Under the pieces are notes generated by a model. The model was not told the DNA's origin. It made no database searches and saw only the letters and a program-made list of their open reading frames with translations. The position numbers and the translations under genes were made by a program. A stretch of DNA of 8,151 nt, from assembly GCA_017995695.1 (NCBI GenBank), contig JAGOIJ010000070.1, positions 1 to 8,151 of the forward strand, in the 5' to 3' direction. The DNA comes from Candidatus Omnitrophota bacterium. Lineage in GTDB: Bacteria > Omnitrophota > Gorgyraeia > Gygaellales > Profunditerraquicolaceae. Positions 1 through 6,476 of this stretch are shown here, piece by piece; positions within the stretch are counted from its first letter, which is position 1, and each line of letters opens with the position of its first letter.

Positions 1-2
1 AA

Positions 3-542
3 TCAATACCTATGCAAATGGACGTAGTGCATCTTGCTATTCGCAACGTGATCAGAAAAGATTATAGCGTAAGCGGCCCAGAAACAATTAAGGTCTGTGA
101 AATAGGCATTAAAAAGACGTATAAGAACATTACCAGCGCGCAGCAATTAGCCGCGCTGATTATTGCTGAGCCGTTAAAGGCAGCAGGTATTCAGGGGCTT
201 TCGGTGTATGGTGTGTCTATACTTACCGGCGTTGCGGCGCTTCCCGTGGCTGCAGCTTTTACTTTGGCGGGAAAAGATTATGCGCAAGCAGAATACGATG
301 TTTCTTGGGATAAGGCATATGTGGTAGGACTGAGCGCTCTGCAAGCGGCAGGATCGATTAAGAAAGAAGATAAGGCGGCAGGCGTTATCAGCGCCGAGGT
401 TAAAGGTACCCAAGTTACGCTGAAGTTGAAGAAAGTTTCTGAAAGAAGCACCCAGATTACGATTTCTGCCCGTAAATTCTTGCTTCCGCAGCCGGAAGTT
501 GCAGCTGGGGTGATGTATCGGATTTCAGACAATCTTAAGTAA
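3..542 (+). CDS. DUF3568-like protein, 5' partial
   Basis: The reading frame is open to the left edge (the codons before the first ATG at 12 contain no stop), so the true start probably lies outside the window. From the ATG at 12 it gives 176 residues. Numbered from that Met, residues about 86-176 resemble the DUF3568 family of small bacterial, often lipoprotein-type, proteins: a GKDYAQAEYDVSWDKAY stretch leads into an alpha segment, then an alternating segment (GVISAEVKGTQVTLKLKK) and a further strand (TQITISARK). A hydrophobic Ala/Val/Leu-rich stretch at about 60-86 could be a membrane segment. No signal peptide or lipobox is visible, which also points to a missing N-terminus. Residues 1-60 match nothing I recognise. 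The molecular function of DUF3568 is unknown. The stop lies 4 nt before the exporter gene, so the two are probably co-transcribed. Family assignment is from memory of the pattern and is moderately sure; the start is not known. Confidence 0.6.
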   Translation, partial: SIPMQMDVVHLAIRNVIRKDYSVSGPETIKVCEIGIKKTYKNITSAQQLAALIIAEPLKAAGIQGLSVYGVSILTGVAALPVAAAFTLAGKDYAQAEYDVSWDKAYVVGLSALQAAGSIKKEDKAAGVISAEVKGTQVTLKLKKVSERSTQITISARKFLLPQPEVAAGVMYRISDNLK

Positions 543-546
543 TACT

Positions 547-2700
547 ATGAATAAGATAAAAAAGTTTTATCTTCGCCTGAACAAAGAAATACTGACGTAT
601 CTGGTTTTGAGTGCGTGCTCGATCGCGGTATTATTTGCGTTCACCGATATTATTCCCCGCGTTGAGGAAGACTTCTTTTTTTCCAGCAGTGATCCCCAAA
701 TGCAGCAAGAAAAACGCTTATCGAAATTGTTCAAACGAAAAGATTCCCAGTTGATTATCTGCGCGCAGGGAGATATTACTTCGATAGAGTATGCGAAAAG
801 AATTAGAAGTTTAAGCCAAAAGATCGCCGCAGTCCCAGGGGTAACGAGCGTTGTCAGCATCACGAACGGCCCCAACAATATCGCCGATGCTTTTAGAAGT
901 CCGTTCTGGGGGCGCCTGTTGATTGCTGATGATAAGCAGGCGACCAACATTATCGTTATTTTGGAGGCCGTCCGATCAGAGTCTGCTGTATTTCCTATTG
1001 AACGGGTGGCCAAGCAATCAGAGACGCAAGATTTCAAGGTGATTGTTTCAGGTGCACCGTATATCGTTAAATTGATTCAGCGTCAACTGATTCACGATTT
1101 CAGCACGTTTAGTATCTTAGCCATAGTTATTTTCAGTTTTGTGATCTTATATATTTTCCGGTCATGGATGATTCTTTTGGGAACATTAGTTTGTTGTTTA
1201 AACGCAACTATGTGGACTTTTATGGTCGCTAATCTTTTACATATTCAGGTAGGGCTTCTCACGGCGAATTTAGCGACAGTGGTTTTTGTGCTTGCGTTGT
1301 CGCCGATAGTGTTTTTGACCTATAATTGGCAACATTTGCCAAGTCCCACATCTGATATCAACCGCGTTACGCTAACTATTCGTTATACCATTGTTTCATC
1401 ATTTTGGAGCATGGCGACCACTGTTTTAGGTTTCTTGAGTTTATTGACGGTTCCGGCAAAACCATTGCGGGAATTAGGTATTTCTGGCGCGATCGGCACG
1501 CTCATCGCCTTCGGGGTAGCTTACCTTATGTACCCGATTTTCTTAAGAGTAGTGCCGCAGCCACAGGGGCAAGCCAGTTCTATCGATTCGAAAGAACGAC
1601 GTGCGTACAACTTGTTCAATAAAAAAGCTAGCATTATACCGTTTGTGTTAATCGCATTTGGTTTATTAGTCTTACCGGGTCTTTGGATGATTGACAAAGA
1701 TCCCTCATTATTTTCGTATTTCAAAAAGAAAAGCGAGATCGCCCGAGGCATTAACTATATTGACCGGAATGGGGGGAGTAACCCCCTTATTATTGTTGTT
1801 CGCGATAGATCGAATGAGACCTTAAATACAACGGCGGCATATAAGCGTCTCTGGGATCTTCAATCGGCGCTAGAAAGCCACACATCCGTAGGCTCGGTTG
1901 TTTCTTTGCCTGTTTTAATGGCCCAGGCTAAGCGTTCCCCTTTAGCATTTTTTGTAGGGTGGGAATGGTTACTGTCTATGCTGGAGAGCCCTCGCTATGG
2001 AGAGATCTCAAAAAGTTTTATTTCTGAAGACCGGAAAGACGGATTATTTCTGTTGCGCATGAAGGAGCGTGGCCGCAAAGCGACTCGTTTAGAGATTGTT
2101 AATCAACTTACGCAGATAGTACAAGAAAAAGGGTTTGTCCCGGAAATGGTAGGGGGAACCTATGTGCTTCAGGGGCATATGTCAAAACAGATTGCCTCTA
2201 GCCTTATCTATGGGTTAGTGAATTTATTACTTATCTTTTTTTTCATTAATTGGTTTTCATCCGGTTCGTTAAAAGTTGGTTTTGCCATGACTTTAAGTTT
2301 TTCAATCATTCCTTTAATAGTGCTGGGGTTTATTGGCCTGCTCAAGATTCCTCTCGATATAGTTAGCGCGCCTGCCATTAATGTTGCCATAGGCATGGGG
2401 ATCGATTCAGCTTTGCATACCGTGCGCTATTGGCGGTGGATTAAAACAAATAAATCGGACAAAGAGCGGTGGAATGAGGCAAAACGGTACATGTGGAATC
2501 CGGTTGTGAATGCTATGCTAGTGATCATATTGGGTTTTGCGATATTTCTTTTTTCTCAATTTCCCCCCACCCAACGTTTCGGGGCTATTATTGCCTGCGG
2601 GGCCTTTCTTTCAATTTTTACTTCAATATTTTTGATGCCTTGGCTTGCGCAAGCCAACATAATGAGATTGATAAAGTCAAGGTTTCTCGCGAAAGAATAA
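547..2700 (+). CDS. MMPL/RND-family exporter
   Basis: A 717-residue inner-membrane protein with the duplicated layout of the RND/MMPL superfamily. There is one helix (about 18-36), a large soluble loop (37-184), five helices (about 185-204, 207-228, 237-257, 280-301, 310-334), then the second half: one helix (362-382), a soluble loop (383-550) and five helices (about 552-570, 576-598, 602-626, 652-670, 676-700). The C-terminal half carries the characteristic GMGIDSALH motif at 616-624, whose Asp620 is the likely proton-relay residue. The matching helix of the N-terminal half (237-257) has no Asp. Such proteins use the proton gradient to move lipids or other hydrophobic compounds across or out of the inner membrane; the substrate here cannot be told. 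The start at 547 lies 4 nt after the preceding stop with only a weak upstream purine stretch, suggesting translational coupling. The protein is somewhat shorter than many family members, but both halves are complete. Family is secure; substrate unknown. Confidence 0.88.
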   Translation: MNKIKKFYLRLNKEILTYLVLSACSIAVLFAFTDIIPRVEEDFFFSSSDPQMQQEKRLSKLFKRKDSQLIICAQGDITSIEYAKRIRSLSQKIAAVPGVTSVVSITNGPNNIADAFRSPFWGRLLIADDKQATNIIVILEAVRSESAVFPIERVAKQSETQDFKVIVSGAPYIVKLIQRQLIHDFSTFSILAIVIFSFVILYIFRSWMILLGTLVCCLNATMWTFMVANLLHIQVGLLTANLATVVFVLALSPIVFLTYNWQHLPSPTSDINRVTLTIRYTIVSSFWSMATTVLGFLSLLTVPAKPLRELGISGAIGTLIAFGVAYLMYPIFLRVVPQPQGQASSIDSKERRAYNLFNKKASIIPFVLIAFGLLVLPGLWMIDKDPSLFSYFKKKSEIARGINYIDRNGGSNPLIIVVRDRSNETLNTTAAYKRLWDLQSALESHTSVGSVVSLPVLMAQAKRSPLAFFVGWEWLLSMLESPRYGEISKSFISEDRKDGLFLLRMKERGRKATRLEIVNQLTQIVQEKGFVPEMVGGTYVLQGHMSKQIASSLIYGLVNLLLIFFFINWFSSGSLKVGFAMTLSFSIIPLIVLGFIGLLKIPLDIVSAPAINVAIGMGIDSALHTVRYWRWIKTNKSDKERWNEAKRYMWNPVVNAMLVIILGFAIFLFSQFPPTQRFGAIIACGAFLSIFTSIFLMPWLAQANIMRLIKSRFLAKE
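2640..2657. repeat. Perfect 18-bp palindrome
   Basis: TTGGCTTGCGCAAGCCAA is its own reverse complement over all 18 bases. It lies near the 3' end of the exporter gene, where it encodes residues around Trp-Leu-Ala-Gln-Ala (699-703). It is centred about 75 nt upstream of the start codon of the following small membrane protein. It could be a dimeric protein-binding site or a coincidence of codons. There is no U-tract after it, so it is not a terminator. No function is assigned. Confidence 0.4.
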
Positions 2701-2707
2701 CATTACT

Positions 2708-2715
2708 AAGGGAGG
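2708..2715 (+). promoter_or_regulatory. Strong Shine-Dalgarno site for the 66-residue ORF
   Basis: AAGGGAGG lies 7 nt before the ATG at 2723. It is the strongest ribosome binding site in the window and is the main reason for accepting the short downstream reading frame as a real gene and for choosing that start. Confidence 0.75.
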
Positions 2716-2722
2716 CGCAAAT

Positions 2723-2923
2723 ATGAAAGCATTTGTTATTGGTTTGGTTTTTCTCGTTGCAGTGAGTATTCTTGCCGGTATTGGGATATTGCTTTTTCCA
2801 CTCATTATCGTGCTCGGATTGTTCTTAAGGCTGGCGCTTGCACTGTTCTTTGTCTTGCTATGCATATGGCTATTGGGAAAATTTATTATTTTCGTTTGGG
2901 AGAACATGTTTAAAACAAAATAG
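2723..2923 (+). CDS. Small two-helix membrane protein, hypothetical
   Basis: A 66-residue, almost wholly hydrophobic protein that I do not recognise. Two membrane segments are visible, about 4-33 (with Pro26 in the second part) and 37-61, separated by Arg36; the short C-terminal tail WENMFKTK is basic. Lys2 and the basic tail suggest that both ends face the cytoplasm with a hairpin in the membrane. It has no enzymatic motif. It follows the exporter gene by 22 nt, has an excellent ribosome binding site and is followed by the hyf promoter region, so it is probably the last gene of the exporter transcription unit. It might be an accessory subunit of the exporter, or it might be linked to the hydrogenase cluster downstream; neither can be shown. 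That it is a gene is well supported by the ribosome binding site and composition; its function is unknown. Confidence 0.72.
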   Translation: MKAFVIGLVFLVAVSILAGIGILLFPLIIVLGLFLRLALALFFVLLCIWLLGKFIIFVWENMFKTK

Positions 2924-2945
2924 GAACATAGCAATAAGTATTATC

Positions 2946-2973
2946 TTGATTTTTTTTTCAGCAGTGATACAAT
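2946..2973 (+). promoter_or_regulatory. Sigma70-type extended -10 promoter for hyf leader
   Basis: A -35-like TTGATT (2946-2951) is separated by 16 bp from a -10-like TACAAT (2968-2973). The -10 is preceded by TG at 2965-2966, giving an extended -10 (TGATACAAT). The predicted transcription start is around 2979-2981. It is the best promoter match in the only large intergenic region and lies upstream of a structured leader and the hyfB gene. This is assigned by eye from consensus; no transcript data are available. Confidence 0.55.
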
Positions 2974-2979
2974 AATTTT

Positions 2980-3071
2980 GTTAGAAGTCCCAAGTTTCAA
3001 GGTGGGTCTGGACTAAAAAATAACGAGAAACCTTCGGTTGGCATTGTAACTAACGAGGGTTTCTTTTTTTT
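2980..3071 (+). promoter_or_regulatory. Structured leader with putative attenuator upstream of hyfB
   Basis: The stretch from the predicted transcription start to the U-tract is about 92 nt and does not code for protein. It contains a 5-bp inverted repeat AGTCC/GGACT (2986-2990 with 3010-3014) and ends in a strong intrinsic terminator. The 5' part can pair with the terminator's 5' arm: AAGTTTC (2992-2998) with GAAACCTT (3027-3034, one bulged C), or AAGGT (2999-3003) with ACCTT (3030-3034). GTTAG (2980-2984) can pair with CTAAC (3050-3054), which touches the terminator's 3' arm. Mutually exclusive pairings of this kind are expected of a transcription attenuator or riboswitch controlling hyfBCEFG. 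I do not recognise it as a known riboswitch class. Alternatively it is a roughly 90-nt small RNA with its own terminator, or simply the terminator of the upstream unit. Confidence 0.4.
3025..3071 (+). terminator. Rho-independent terminator
   Basis: The stem is GAAACCTTCG (3027-3036) with CGAGGGTTTC (3054-3063): ten pairs with one G-U, extendable outward by A3026-T3064 and a G-T wobble. A short inner pairing GTT/AAC (3037-3039 with 3048-3050) shortens the loop. Eight T residues follow (3064-3071). It would end transcripts from the upstream exporter unit. Because the predicted hyf promoter lies upstream of it and only 18 nt separate it from hyfB, it may also control entry into the hyf operon. 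Confidence 0.8.
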
Positions 3072-3089
3072 ATAAAAGTTTTTGAATAA

Positions 3090-4925
3090 ATGCTCAATTT
3101 CCTACCAAAGCAGCTTTTTTCTTTTGATCCGCTTACTCTTTTTTTTCTTACCGTAATTTGTATCGTTTGTTTTCCATCGCTCATATACTCTTTTAGCTAT
3201 CTAAAAGGGGAGTATCCTGTTGCCAAAATAATACTTTCCCAGATTCTGTTTTTCGTTTTCGCGTTATCTATGGTTTTAGTAGTAAGCGTTAATAATTGTT
3301 TACTATTTTTAATCTTCTGGGAGCTAATGTCTTTGGTTTCTTATTTTCTCGTTGTTTTTGATGCTAGGCATGTAAAATCGATCCAGGCGGGTTTAATCTA
3401 TATTGCTATGACGCATGCCGGCACCGCTTTTATTATTGCCGCATTCATGATTTTTTATAACCACGCCCACTCTTTTGATTTTTTTGCAATAAAGAACGCC
3501 TGTCAGTCAATGCCTCATGTAACTAAAAATATCGTATTCATATTACTCTTGATTGGTTTTGGGACCAAAGCAGGAATCGTTCCATTGCATGTCTGGTTGC
3601 CGTATGCGCATCCTCAAGCGCCTAGCCATATTTCAAGCATAATGTCTGGAGTTATGATCAAGACTGCTATCTACGGGATCGTCCGGTTTGTTATGTTTAT
3701 GCTTGGCGTATATTCTTTGTGGTGGGGAGTTTTGGTTTTAGTCCTTGCGGTAATCTCCTGCCTTGTAGGCGTTATTTATGCGCTCATGGAGCATGATATC
3801 AAGAGGTTGCTTGCTTATCATAGCGTTGAAAATATTGGAATTATATTGTTGGGATTAGGGATGGCGATGTATTTCACCAGCTTGCATTTGTCATATCTAG
3901 CTGTTTTTGCTTTAGTCGCAGGTTTGTATCATTTGATAAATCACGCAATTTTTAAAGGGTTGCTATTTTTGTGTGCTGGAAGCGTGTACAAAGCTACAGG
4001 GACACGCGATATTGAGAAATTGGGCGGTCTGATTAAGAAGATGCCGCAAACAGCAACGTTTTTTTTGTTAGGCGCGATGGCGATTTCTGCCTTGCCGCCG
4101 CTTAATGGTTTTGTCAGCGAATGGTTAACCTTGCAAGCATTTTTCGTGGGAGCGTCGCACGTAATAGGAGGGAGTAAGCTTTTCCTAGGGATCTGCGCTG
4201 CGATGCTTGCTTTAACCAGTGGTTTAGCCGCTGCTTGTTTTGTGAAAGCTTTCGGCATAACCTTTCTGGCTCTTCCAAGAAGCCATTATGCCGAGCATGC
4301 GAAAGAGGTTGCCCTGCCCATGAGAGCGGGGATGCTATTCCTGGCGATTCTTATCATTATTTTTGGTTTGGCTGCGTCATTGATTATCAAATTGCTCGTA
4401 AGAGTCTCTGGAAGCGTGTTGGGTATTAATACCGGCAGTATAAGTTTTTCCTTGAGTAATCTCACCTTGATCCAGCCGGTAGCTTCAGGCGCGTATCTTT
4501 CCCCCTTAGCGCTAGCGGGATGGTTGATTCTTTTCACCATGGCAGGTTTTGTTGTGTATAGGATATTTGGTAAAGGCAAGACCGTGTTTTCTAAAACTTG
4601 GGATTGCGGCTACTACAAACTTGACTCGCGTAATGAATACTCCGCAACCGCTTTTTCAAAGCCCTTCAGGATCGCCTTTAGTTTTTTCCTGCTACCTTAT
4701 CGCAAGACTCAGAAGATCAGAGAATCATTCTATCACGTTCAATCTTTTACCTATGAAACCCACACGACACAGGTTTTTAAGAAATACATCTATGATCCGA
4801 TGCTCGCTATGTTATTTAAGGCAGCTAAGTCCATGCGTAGAATGCAGCCAGGGAGTATCCATCTTTATTTAGGCTATATTTTTGTTACGCTAATGTTGTT
4901 GATAATATTTATGCGTCAATTTTAA
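3090..4925 (+). CDS. hyfB: Hydrogenase-4 subunit B, antiporter-like membrane subunit
   Basis: A 611-residue integral membrane protein of the NuoL/M/N (Proton_antipo_M) family, the ion-translocating part of group-4 membrane-bound hydrogenases. Visible motifs are FWELMSL with Glu78, GFGTKAG with Lys160, SGVMIKTAIYG with Lys191, HDIKRLLAYHSVENIG (235-250), HLINHAIFKG with His281, His285 and Lys289, and CFVKAFGITFL with Lys385; these are the expected ionisable residues of the proton pathway. A HyfB-type tail follows: a hydrophilic segment with WDCGY (504-508) and RNEYSATAFSKPFR (514-527), then a last helix at about 591-609. The ATG at 3090 is the first possible start, since an in-frame TAA precedes it at 3087. 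No Shine-Dalgarno site is evident; the region before it is AT-rich. Oddity: residue 11 already corresponds to the third helix of the family fold, so the usual first two helices are missing compared with HyfF downstream. Tyr172 replaces the acidic residue found in HyfF's WLPDAH. Family certain; completeness at the N-terminus uncertain. Confidence 0.92.
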   Translation: MLNFLPKQLFSFDPLTLFFLTVICIVCFPSLIYSFSYLKGEYPVAKIILSQILFFVFALSMVLVVSVNNCLLFLIFWELMSLVSYFLVVFDARHVKSIQAGLIYIAMTHAGTAFIIAAFMIFYNHAHSFDFFAIKNACQSMPHVTKNIVFILLLIGFGTKAGIVPLHVWLPYAHPQAPSHISSIMSGVMIKTAIYGIVRFVMFMLGVYSLWWGVLVLVLAVISCLVGVIYALMEHDIKRLLAYHSVENIGIILLGLGMAMYFTSLHLSYLAVFALVAGLYHLINHAIFKGLLFLCAGSVYKATGTRDIEKLGGLIKKMPQTATFFLLGAMAISALPPLNGFVSEWLTLQAFFVGASHVIGGSKLFLGICAAMLALTSGLAAACFVKAFGITFLALPRSHYAEHAKEVALPMRAGMLFLAILIIIFGLAASLIIKLLVRVSGSVLGINTGSISFSLSNLTLIQPVASGAYLSPLALAGWLILFTMAGFVVYRIFGKGKTVFSKTWDCGYYKLDSRNEYSATAFSKPFRIAFSFFLLPYRKTQKIRESFYHVQSFTYETHTTQVFKKYIYDPMLAMLFKAAKSMRRMQPGSIHLYLGYIFVTLMLLIIFMRQF

Positions 4926-4927
4926 TA

Positions 4928-5833
4928 ATGATAATCTTGCACATAATCTTATTTATAGTATGCGCCCCACTTTTATCAGGCCTGATCGCTAAGATAAAAA
5001 ATAATCTTAGGATGCGTAAGGGCCCAAGTATCTTTCAGCCGTATTATAATGTAGTCAAGTTATTTTCTAAGGACGAGGTGGTCTCGGAAACTGCTTCTTG
5101 GATATTTCGGGTTACGCCTTTTGTAGTTTTGTCCTCGACTCTTACTGCGGGAATTCTTATCCCGGTTTTTGTTTTCGATAGCCCAGCACATCAAATGGGA
5201 GATTTTCTTGTCCTCGTTTTTATTCTTGCCTTGGGTCGTTTCTTCTTAGCCCTCGCTGCGTTGGATACGGGAAGTTCTTTCGGTGGTATGGGCGCATCAA
5301 GAGAGATGTTTATCTCAAGCCTGGTCGAGCCTGCGCTGTACATGGTTATATTCGCCGTATCGTTACAATTCGGCTCAACCGATGTTTCTTCGTTTAATGG
5401 TATACAGGCGATTCCGGTTTCTTCTATTATCGCTGCACTGGTTTTGTTCTTGATAGCCCTCGCTGAAACATCGCGTATCCCCGTTGATAATCAAGAGACG
5501 CATCTGGAATTAACCATGGTGCACGAGGCAATGGTTTTAGAATATTCAGGTGGTTCGCTCGCCCTTATCGAAATGGCTTCTTACGTCAAACAGATGATTT
5601 TCTTTTTCCTGATTGCCCAGATTATTTTTCCTATTGGCTTGCCCATGGCGAATCTTACATCGATACTTTTATGGGTGCTCTGGTATATTGTCAGGATACT
5701 GATAATTGCTATCGTTATAGCGCTGGTTGAGGTAACGGTAGCCAAGATGCGGTTATTCAGGGTGGCAGATTTTCTGGGGTTTGTTTTCGTGTTAGGCGTC
5801 ATTGCAACCGTGTGCGCAATCTTAGGAGTTTAA
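4928..5833 (+). CDS. hyfC: Hydrogenase-4 subunit C, NuoH-like membrane subunit
   Basis: A 301-residue membrane protein of the NuoH/HycD/HyfC family, the helix bundle that anchors the soluble catalytic arm to the antiporter-like subunits. About eight helices are visible (3-21, 62-84, 91-112, 129-150, 164-182, 219-240, 244-270, 278-300). Family motifs include the cytoplasmic LRMRKGPSIFQPYYNVVKL (27-45), GMGASREM (120-127) and the strongly conserved AETSRIPVDNQETHLEL (179-195) followed by MVHEAMVLEYSG (197-208), which together supply Arg183, Asp187, Glu190, Glu194, Glu200 and Glu205. These charged residues are thought to pass the redox-linked signal to the membrane arm. Length fits HyfC. The start lies 2 nt after the hyfB stop and has no Shine-Dalgarno site, so it probably depends on reinitiation by ribosomes finishing hyfB. 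Assignment is secure. Confidence 0.94.
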   Translation: MIILHIILFIVCAPLLSGLIAKIKNNLRMRKGPSIFQPYYNVVKLFSKDEVVSETASWIFRVTPFVVLSSTLTAGILIPVFVFDSPAHQMGDFLVLVFILALGRFFLALAALDTGSSFGGMGASREMFISSLVEPALYMVIFAVSLQFGSTDVSSFNGIQAIPVSSIIAALVLFLIALAETSRIPVDNQETHLELTMVHEAMVLEYSGGSLALIEMASYVKQMIFFFLIAQIIFPIGLPMANLTSILLWVLWYIVRILIIAIVIALVEVTVAKMRLFRVADFLGFVFVLGVIATVCAILGV

Positions 5834-5834
5834 T

Positions 5835-6470
5835 ATGCAGGGGATAGTCTTATTCTTGCTTTTAGCTTCCACGTATCTTATGGTTATCGCCAAAAGAATA
5901 CCGGCTTTAATCCGTGGTTTTCGTTATCAATCACTGTTTCTTTTTCTGGTAACGTTCCTGACTGCATATAATGAAAACGATATTGAATTATATTTAGTTT
6001 CAGCCTTGATTATGTTGTTGAAAATATTGCTTATTCCTTATTTTCTCAATTTCACTGCGAAGAAGATAAATGTAGATGAGAATCTCGGCCTTTTTGTTAA
6101 TTCTCAATTATCGTTAGTTTTCGCGCTTCTGCTCACCTATTGTTCCTGGGTGCTTTGCGTGCATTTGGGATTCAGGCAAGGGTCTTTGCAATCGGTGGCA
6201 GCTACTATAGCGCTTTCAATCATATTTATTGGCGCATTCCTGATGATATCTCGAGTGAAAGCGATTACGCAGGTAGTGGGGATCTTGGTGATGGAGAATG
6301 GTATTTTCCTTTTTGCTTCTTTTGTTTCTGGGGGGATGCCTTTTTTTGCGGAGATCGCCATATTCTTTGATGTTTTCATTAGCGTTGTTATAATGGGGAT
6401 CTTTGTTTTTAGAATAAACAAGCTTTTTACTCACATTGACGTTCATAAGCTCTCACGTTTAAGAGGATAA
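5835..6470 (+). CDS. hyfE: Hydrogenase-4 subunit E, NuoK-like membrane subunit
   Basis: A 211-residue protein with about seven helices (2-20, 31-44, 53-72, 88-111, 119-138, 142-163, 169-194), the size and character of HyfE. The signature GILVMENGIFLFAS (149-162) with Glu154 resembles the conserved buried Glu of NuoK-type subunits; Lys63 in an earlier helix and Asp179 in FFDVFISVVIMG (177-188) are other membrane-embedded charges. It should sit between HyfC and the antiporter-like subunits and help complete the ion path. The start at 5835 lies 1 nt after the hyfC stop and is preceded by AGGAG (5824-5828) at 6-nt spacing, inside the end of hyfC. In the E. coli hyf operon hyfD separates C and E; here C and E are adjacent. 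Assignment is firm. Confidence 0.9.
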   Translation: MQGIVLFLLLASTYLMVIAKRIPALIRGFRYQSLFLFLVTFLTAYNENDIELYLVSALIMLLKILLIPYFLNFTAKKINVDENLGLFVNSQLSLVFALLLTYCSWVLCVHLGFRQGSLQSVAATIALSIIFIGAFLMISRVKAITQVVGILVMENGIFLFASFVSGGMPFFAEIAIFFDVFISVVIMGIFVFRINKLFTHIDVHKLSRLRG

Positions 6471-6476
6471 ATCGCA

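Noticed and set aside
567..1037. Minus-strand open frame of 156 codons opposite the exporter gene
   Set aside because: It is antisense to a clear membrane-protein gene, has no family resemblance, and is explained by the codon bias of the plus-strand gene. Other minus-strand frames (for example 3941-4258, 6137-6421, 7757-8143) are rejected for the same reason.
1771..1787. GGGGG-AGTAA-CCCCC hairpin in the middle of the exporter gene
   Set aside because: It is a clear 5-bp GC stem but has no T-run after it, lies fully within a well-conserved-looking coding frame (Asn-Gly-Gly-Ser-Asn-Pro), and is easily explained by codon choice.
3071..3076. TATAAA as a -10 box for hyfB after the terminator
   Set aside because: It resembles a -10, but no acceptable -35 lies about 17 bp upstream (3048-3053 is aactaa) and the resulting leader would be only a few nucleotides. 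Kept only as the alternative to the upstream promoter.
2924..3089. Possible coding remnant of the missing HyfB N-terminus
   Set aside because: The hyfB frame has stops at 3087-3089 and 3051-3053, and the region looks like promoter plus terminator rather than a degraded hydrophobic coding sequence.
4549..4872. Plus-strand 107-codon frame overlapping the 3' part of hyfB
   Set aside because: It lies wholly inside hyfB in another frame, has no recognisable domain, and hyfB's own C-terminal motifs (WDCGY, RNEYSATAFSKPFR) are intact there, so there is no frameshift.
4926..5834. Possible hidden hyfD between hyfC and hyfE
   Set aside because: hyfC and hyfE are separated by one nucleotide, so no hyfD can be present there.
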